Source of the DNA: Mesonia sp. K7
Lineage (GTDB): Bacteria > Bacteroidota > Bacteroidia > Flavobacteriales > Flavobacteriaceae
Assembly: GCF_003233725.1 (NCBI RefSeq)
Contig: NZ_QKQV01000004.1
Location: forward strand, 1 to 64,000
Length of the DNA stretch: 64,000 nucleotides
Direction of reading: 5' to 3'
Shown here piece by piece: positions 60,418-64,000 of this stretch. A model generated the notes under the pieces. The model did not search any database, had not been told where the DNA came from, and was given only the letters and a program-made list of their open reading frames with translations. How positions within the stretch are numbered: position 1 is the first letter of the stretch; each line of letters starts with the position of its first letter. The translations under genes were made by a program, and so were the position numbers.

Positions 60418-61938
60418 ATGCCAATACCAATAGTAAATTCTATCGCTTCTTGGTTTCTAAAAAAAAGAATCCACCAAATGGAACTTTTTATAAAGTATCC
60501 CAACGAAGTACAAGAAGAACTACTGCATCAGCTTATTTCTAAAGCAAAAGACACCGAAATTGGTAAGCAATACGACTTTAAAAGTATAGCCAATTATCAA
60601 GAATTTAAAGAAAGAGTCCCTATTTTTGAATACGAAGAATTCGAACCGCTTATTGAGCGAAGTCGTCGTGGCGAAAACAATATTTTTTGGCCTTCGACAA
60701 TCAAATGGTTTGCGAAATCTAGCGGTACGACCAATGCCAAAAGTAAGTTTATTCCAGTAAGTACAGAATCGCTCGAAGATTGCCATTATGCCGCCAGCAA
60801 AGATTTGTTGTGTTTGTATTTAAACAACAACCCTAACTCCAAACTTTTTACAGGTAAAGGCTTGCGCTTGGGCGGAAGTAAAGAACTATACAAAGAAAAC
60901 GGGACTGTTTTTGGGGATTTGTCAGCGATTTTGATTGATAATATGCCGATTTGGGCTACGTTGAGTTCTACACCCAATAACGAAATTTCGCTTATGAGCG
61001 ATTTTGAAGCCAAAATGAATGCCGTTGTCAACAAAACCGTTAACGAAAATGTTACCAGTTTGGCAGGAGTTCCTTCTTGGATGTTGGTATTGCTTAACAA
61101 TGTGATGGAAACGACAGGAAAAACCAATTTACTCGAAATTTGGCCTAATCTAGAAGTGTATTTTCACGGTGGTGTAAGTTTTGAACCCTATCAAAATCAA
61201 TACAAAAAAATAATTCCTTCAACAGATTTTAAGTATTTTGAAATCTACAATGCCTCCGAAGGTTTTTTTGCCGCACAAGACCAAAACGACTCCAAAGATT
61301 TACTCTTAATGCTCGATTACGGTATTTTTTATGAGTTTATCGATATGGCTACTTACGGTTCTAAAAACGAAAAAGTGATTCCGCTTTCCGAGGTCGAAGA
61401 AGGAAAAAATTATGCGGTTGTCATCACCACCAATGCGGGTTTGTGGCGTTATAAAATTGGCGACACGGTAAGGTTTACTTCAACCAAGCCCTACCGCATT
61501 AAAGTGACAGGTCGCACCAAACACCACATTAACGTTTTTGGAGAAGAACTCATTATCGAAAATGCCGAAAAAGCCTTAAACGAAGTCTCACAACTACACC
61601 ATTGCGAAATTATAGATTATACAGCAGGCCCTATTTTTATGGAAGATAATGAAAAAGGTGCTCACGAGTGGATCATCGAGTTTAAAACGCCGCCAGAAAA
61701 CATACACGCTTTCGCGGAAAATCTTGACCTCAAATTGCAAAGCCTCAATAGTGACTACGAAGCTAAACGCAAAAACAACGTCACGCTCAATATGCTAAAA
61801 TTGCATCAAGCCAAAAGCAAATTGTTTTACAATTGGTCTAAAAAACATGATAAATTAGGCGGACAACATAAAATCCCGAGATTGTCGAACACCCGAGATT
61901 ATTTGGAGGAGTTGTTGGAGATCAATAGAGGGTTGTAA
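60418..61938 (+). CDS. GH3-family acyl-acid amido synthetase-like protein
   Basis: 506 residues. Seen: the ATP-binding P-loop-like motif WFAKSSGTTNAKSKFIPVS (about 98-115), the AGVPSWMLVLL segment, EVYFHGGVSFEPY, YNASEGFFAAQD (a second nucleotide motif), YAVVITTNAGLWRYKIGDTVRF and KVTGRTKHHINVFGEELI, matching the ANL-superfamily GH3 fold. Known: plant GH3 enzymes adenylate jasmonate, auxin or salicylate and join them to amino acids; bacterial members are widespread in Bacteroidota and their acyl and amine substrates are unknown. Length is a little short of plant GH3 (about 600). Divergent from DUF2797 and not in a clear operon. Confidence 0.9.
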   Translation: MPIPIVNSIASWFLKKRIHQMELFIKYPNEVQEELLHQLISKAKDTEIGKQYDFKSIANYQEFKERVPIFEYEEFEPLIERSRRGENNIFWPSTIKWFAKSSGTTNAKSKFIPVSTESLEDCHYAASKDLLCLYLNNNPNSKLFTGKGLRLGGSKELYKENGTVFGDLSAILIDNMPIWATLSSTPNNEISLMSDFEAKMNAVVNKTVNENVTSLAGVPSWMLVLLNNVMETTGKTNLLEIWPNLEVYFHGGVSFEPYQNQYKKIIPSTDFKYFEIYNASEGFFAAQDQNDSKDLLLMLDYGIFYEFIDMATYGSKNEKVIPLSEVEEGKNYAVVITTNAGLWRYKIGDTVRFTSTKPYRIKVTGRTKHHINVFGEELIIENAEKALNEVSQLHHCEIIDYTAGPIFMEDNEKGAHEWIIEFKTPPENIHAFAENLDLKLQSLNSDYEAKRKNNVTLNMLKLHQAKSKLFYNWSKKHDKLGGQHKIPRLSNTRDYLEELLEINRGL

Positions 61939-61943
61939 GTTAT

Positions 61944-62219
61944 TTACGTATAAAATTTTGGACTATAAGTCTCATGTACTAAAGAAAAATTTGCTGTTAA
62001 AAATTCAATCACTTTTTTAGAATTTTCTTCCTTTTTTAAAACTAATATTGCTTCTCTTTTTGTGTGATTTTTATTAAGAATATTAATTTCATAAGAGTTA
62101 AAACCGCTGCCTAAATCTGGCCTTGCTGCAGAAAAGAAAGCAAATTTTTGTACTTTTTTAAATTTTAAAACACTAAGTTTAGGCTTATCGATAAGGTTTA
62201 TTTTTGTCATAAAAAACAA
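61944..62219 (-). CDS. Downstream part of a split small membrane protein (PH-like domain)
   Basis: 91 residues from TTG 62219, or 88 from ATG 62210. Seen: KINLIDKPKLSVLKFKKVQKFAFFSA (parts: INLIDKPKLSVLKF, AFFSAARPDLGSGFNSYEI), ILNKNHTKREAILVLKKE and VIEFLTANFSLVHETYSP. The alternating beta strands followed by a C-terminal helix fit a bacterial PH-like domain. It has no signal or membrane helix of its own, and it begins five bases after the stop of the upstream frame, where a single extra T would join the two into one 173-residue protein. It is most likely not an independent gene; see the heptamer at 62228-62234. Confidence 0.65.
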   Translation of the reverse strand: MFFMTKINLIDKPKLSVLKFKKVQKFAFFSAARPDLGSGFNSYEINILNKNHTKREAILVLKKEENSKKVIEFLTANFSLVHETYSPKFYT

Positions 62220-62224
62220 CTTTC

Positions 62225-62464
62225 CTAGAAAAAAGAACCTCGATATAAATCTGATTTTATTTTTATAAATCCTTTTTTAAGAAAAGTAATACAAAATATA
62301 AAAACACAGGCTATAATAAGAAAAACTAAAAATAAATAACCTTTAAAATTTAGATTAAAACCAAGAACTGTCACAGTCATCAATAAAAAAGGAGCGCCAA
62401 CACAAAATAATATCATTAACTTTTGATGAGTCGTAAATCTATCTTCTAAAATTATCTTTTTCAT
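62225..62464 (-). CDS. Upstream part of a split small membrane protein (two helices)
   Basis: 79 residues. Seen: MKKIILEDRFTTHQKLMILF, then two membrane helices (FLLMTVTVLGFNL and YLFLVFLIIACVFIFCITFL), then KKGFIKIKSDLYRGSFF and a TAG stop. Two helices followed by a KIKSDLYRG strand, with a PH-like domain in the next frame, matches a common layout of small two-helix plus PH-like membrane proteins. The frame ends in TCT TTT TTC TAG, so translation could move -1 into the next frame, or the gene has lost one T. Function unknown. It lies 9 bases downstream of hemL. Confidence 0.7.
   Translation of the reverse strand: MKKIILEDRFTTHQKLMILFCVGAPFLLMTVTVLGFNLNFKGYLFLVFLIIACVFIFCITFLKKGFIKIKSDLYRGSFF
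62228..62234 (-). other. Slippery heptamer T TTT TTC before a TAG stop
   Basis: On the minus strand the zero-frame codons are TCT TTT TTC TAG. The heptamer T TTT TTC fits X XXY YYZ, and a -1 move gives TTT TTT CTA GGA AAG, which reads through into the downstream frame (FFLGKLFFMTKINL). It marks either a -1 frameshift site or a one-base deletion in a T run. Confidence 0.7.
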
Positions 62465-62473
62465 TTGAAAATA

Positions 62474-63763
62474 TTAAAACCCGTCCGCAGTTACTTTCCT
62501 CGCCGCTTCAATCGTAAAATCTAAATCACCATAACTTACAGCTTCCGAAATAAACCAAGTTTCAAACGCACTTGGGGCAATATAAACGCCTTCTTTGAGC
62601 ATTCCGTGGAAGAATTTTTTAAACCGCTCGTTATTTCCGCTTTTAGCAGATTCAAAATCTTTCATTTCTTGATCGCTAAAATGCACCGAAATCATCGACC
62701 CAATTTGGTTGATGGTAAAAGTCACCTCATTTTCGGTCAAGACTTTTTGCAAACCTTCTCTTAAATAAGCCGTTTTCTCATTGATACTTTGGTAAATCTC
62801 AGGTTGTTGATGCAATTCTTGTAACATCTTTAAACCGGCTGCCATCGCTAAAGGGTTTCCACTTAAAGTGCCCGCCTGATATACCGAGCCTAACGGAGCC
62901 AAATGATCCATAATTTCTTGTCGTGCAGCAAAAGCTCCCACTGGCAAACCGCCACCAATCACTTTCCCGAAAGTCATGATATCGGCTTTTATTTCAAACA
63001 ATTCTTGAGCTCCGCCTTGAGCGAGTCTAAAACCGGTCATCACTTCATCAAAAATGAGTAAAATGCCATTTTCATCACACACTTGTCGCAATTGTTGTAA
63101 AAAATCACCTTTCGGCGGAATACACCCCATATTTCCGGCAACGGGTTCGAGAATGATACATGCGATTTCATTTTGGTTTTCACTCACAATCTGTTTGACA
63201 TTTTCAATATCATTATAATTTGCCAGTAAAGTATCCTTGGCAGTTCCTTGGGTAACACCCGGACTGTTGGGCTCACCAAAAGTAACGGCTCCACTTCCGG
63301 CTTGAATCAAAAACGTATCGCTATGGCCGTGGTAACAACCCGCAAACTTGATAATTTTATCGCGTTTGGTATAACCTCTTGCCAAACGAACCGCACTCAT
63401 ACAAGCTTCGGTTCCGCTATTGACCATTCTGATCTGGTCGATATTAGGTACCATTTTTACGGCAAGTTTGGCGATTTCGGTTTCGATTTCGGTTGGTGTG
63501 CCAAAAGAAGTTCCTTTTTTGGCTTTTTCAATCAGGGCATCAATCACTTTTGGATGGGCGTGACCTAATATCATCGGTCCCCAAGAATTGATGTAATCGA
63601 TGAATTGGTTACCATCTTCATCATACAAATAAGCTCCTTTGGCTTCTTTAATAAAAATAGGTTCTCCGCCAACCGCATTAAAAGCCCTTACAGGTGAATT
63701 GACTCCACCTGGTATATATTTTTTAGCTTCAGCGAAAAGCTGACTGCTTCTTTGATAAATCAT
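62474..63763 (-). CDS. hemL: Glutamate-1-semialdehyde 2,1-aminomutase
   Basis: 429 residues. Converts glutamate-1-semialdehyde to 5-aminolevulinate, the first tetrapyrrole precursor in the C5 pathway, with PLP. Seen: [20 protein letters not shown] at the start, [66 protein letters not shown] with the PLP Asp, [16 protein letters not shown] with the PLP lysine (about 265), and [17 protein letters not shown]. It starts 3 bases after the LysM protein's stop, so the two are co-transcribed. Identity is certain. Confidence 0.97.
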   Translation of the reverse strand: MIYQRSSQLFAEAKKYIPGGVNSPVRAFNAVGGEPIFIKEAKGAYLYDEDGNQFIDYINSWGPMILGHAHPKVIDALIEKAKKGTSFGTPTEIETEIAKLAVKMVPNIDQIRMVNSGTEACMSAVRLARGYTKRDKIIKFAGCYHGHSDTFLIQAGSGAVTFGEPNSPGVTQGTAKDTLLANYNDIENVKQIVSENQNEIACIILEPVAGNMGCIPPKGDFLQQLRQVCDENGILLIFDEVMTGFRLAQGGAQELFEIKADIMTFGKVIGGGLPVGAFAARQEIMDHLAPLGSVYQAGTLSGNPLAMAAGLKMLQELHQQPEIYQSINEKTAYLREGLQKVLTENEVTFTINQIGSMISVHFSDQEMKDFESAKSGNNERFKKFFHGMLKEGVYIAPSAFETWFISEAVSYGDLDFTIEAARKVTADGF

Positions 63764-63766
63764 AAA

Positions 63767-64000
63767 CTAAAGTGATTTTACGTATAGTTTTTGGCCAATC
63801 GCCAAATCATTTGAATTTAGGTTGTTGAGCATTTTAAGCTCTTCTATCGTGAGGTTGTGTTGCTTAGCAATCCCATAAAGTGTATCGCCTTTTTTTACGG
63901 TATAACGAATACTGGTATGGTCTGCTTTTAAACTGCCCGATTTTTGATTTTGAGTATAAGCATTTCCTAAAACCTGACGATCGTATTGACTTAAATTATA
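63767..64000 (-). CDS. LysM domain cell-wall protein (5' part missing)
   Basis: Partial: 77 residues and the TAG stop at 63767-63769, open to the window edge. Seen: YNLSQYDRQVLGNAYTQNQ, a Ser/Gly linker, then one LysM domain: IRYTVKKGDTLYGIAKQHN, LTIEELKMLNNLNSNDLAIG and QKLYVKSL. LysM binds N-acetylglucosamine chains of peptidoglycan. The segment before it resembles the end of a GH73-type glucosaminidase domain, so the full protein may be a cell-wall hydrolase; that part is an inference because the domain lies outside the window. It is directly upstream of hemL. Confidence 0.8.
   Translation of the reverse strand, partial: YNLSQYDRQVLGNAYTQNQKSGSLKADHTSIRYTVKKGDTLYGIAKQHNLTIEELKMLNNLNSNDLAIGQKLYVKSL

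Noticed and set aside
60327-60503. N-terminal extension of the DUF2797 gene to 60503.
   Set aside because: It overlaps the divergent GH3 gene by more than 80 bases and adds hydrophobic sequence that is foreign to the family; ATG 60326 starts the conserved part.

Overview
The window is a compact 64 kb stretch of a low-GC chromosome from the family Flavobacteriaceae (Bacteroidota), probably a marine member. The evidence is type IX secretion (T9SS) sorting tails of both type A and type B, a PorP/SprF gene, a short primary sigma factor without region 1.1, DUF5686/carboxypeptidase-like and DUF6122 families, a FolK-deoxynucleoside kinase fusion, and repeated TAnnTTTG promoter -7 boxes. No genus can be named from the sequence. 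There is no prophage, IS element, CRISPR array or rRNA operon, and no gene-free stretch longer than 300 bases.

Region 1 (1-19,831, all minus strand) is a cell-surface locus: a PorP/SprF gene, a type B T9SS cargo protein, and three very large type A cargo proteins of 1400, 2355 and 1664 aa. The large proteins are built from a recurring scaffold of an Ig-like half domain, a variable cassette, the matching Ig-like strand, a PPC-like domain and a YYVTQT Ig_7 domain. The scaffold occurs 1, 5 and 3 times. Each copy carries a 150-190 residue cassette between the SYWVSEV strand and the CESPR strand, drawn from at least three unrelated families. The last three scaffold copies of the two biggest genes align one to one, but the cassette differs at all three positions. 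Their last 722 bp are identical, and the identity starts exactly at a cassette edge. This is the most unusual part of the window and looks like cassette exchange in a surface adhesin.

Region 2 (19,953-28,569) holds an OsmC-family gene, then metK behind a SAM-II riboswitch, marC, an acyl-CoA dehydrogenase, and a tight run of SLC13 permease, DUF202, DUF6122, a secreted unknown, deoxynucleoside kinase and fatty acid hydroxylase. Region 3 (28,566-37,549, minus strand) holds an APP1-like phosphatase, an MgtC/DUF4010 membrane protein, membrane pyrophosphatase and soluble pyrophosphatase side by side, a DUF5686 outer-membrane protein and pyruvate dehydrogenase E1 beta.

Region 4 (37,706-49,943, mostly plus) holds etfBA, a bifunctional nuclease, a CNT nucleoside transporter, a folate/thymidylate cluster (thyA, folA) with small membrane and periplasmic proteins, a fructosamine kinase, fabD, a sugar aminotransferase, Kdo transferase and small acidic lipoproteins. 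Region 5 (50,083-64,000) holds tRNA-Leu and tRNA-Gly, mutS, a SpoU methyltransferase, the FolK-kinase fusion, a queuosine-precursor transporter, an AsmA-like protein, the primary sigma factor, DUF2797 and GH3 genes, a small membrane gene split by a frameshift at a U UUU UUC heptamer, hemL, and a LysM protein cut by the window edge.

Functional links: the acyl-CoA dehydrogenase would pass electrons to EtfAB. ThyA, DHFR, FolK and two deoxynucleoside kinases cover folate and dTMP supply. MetK is under SAM feedback. The two pyrophosphatases both use PPi. Coordinates of domains inside the giant proteins are approximate.
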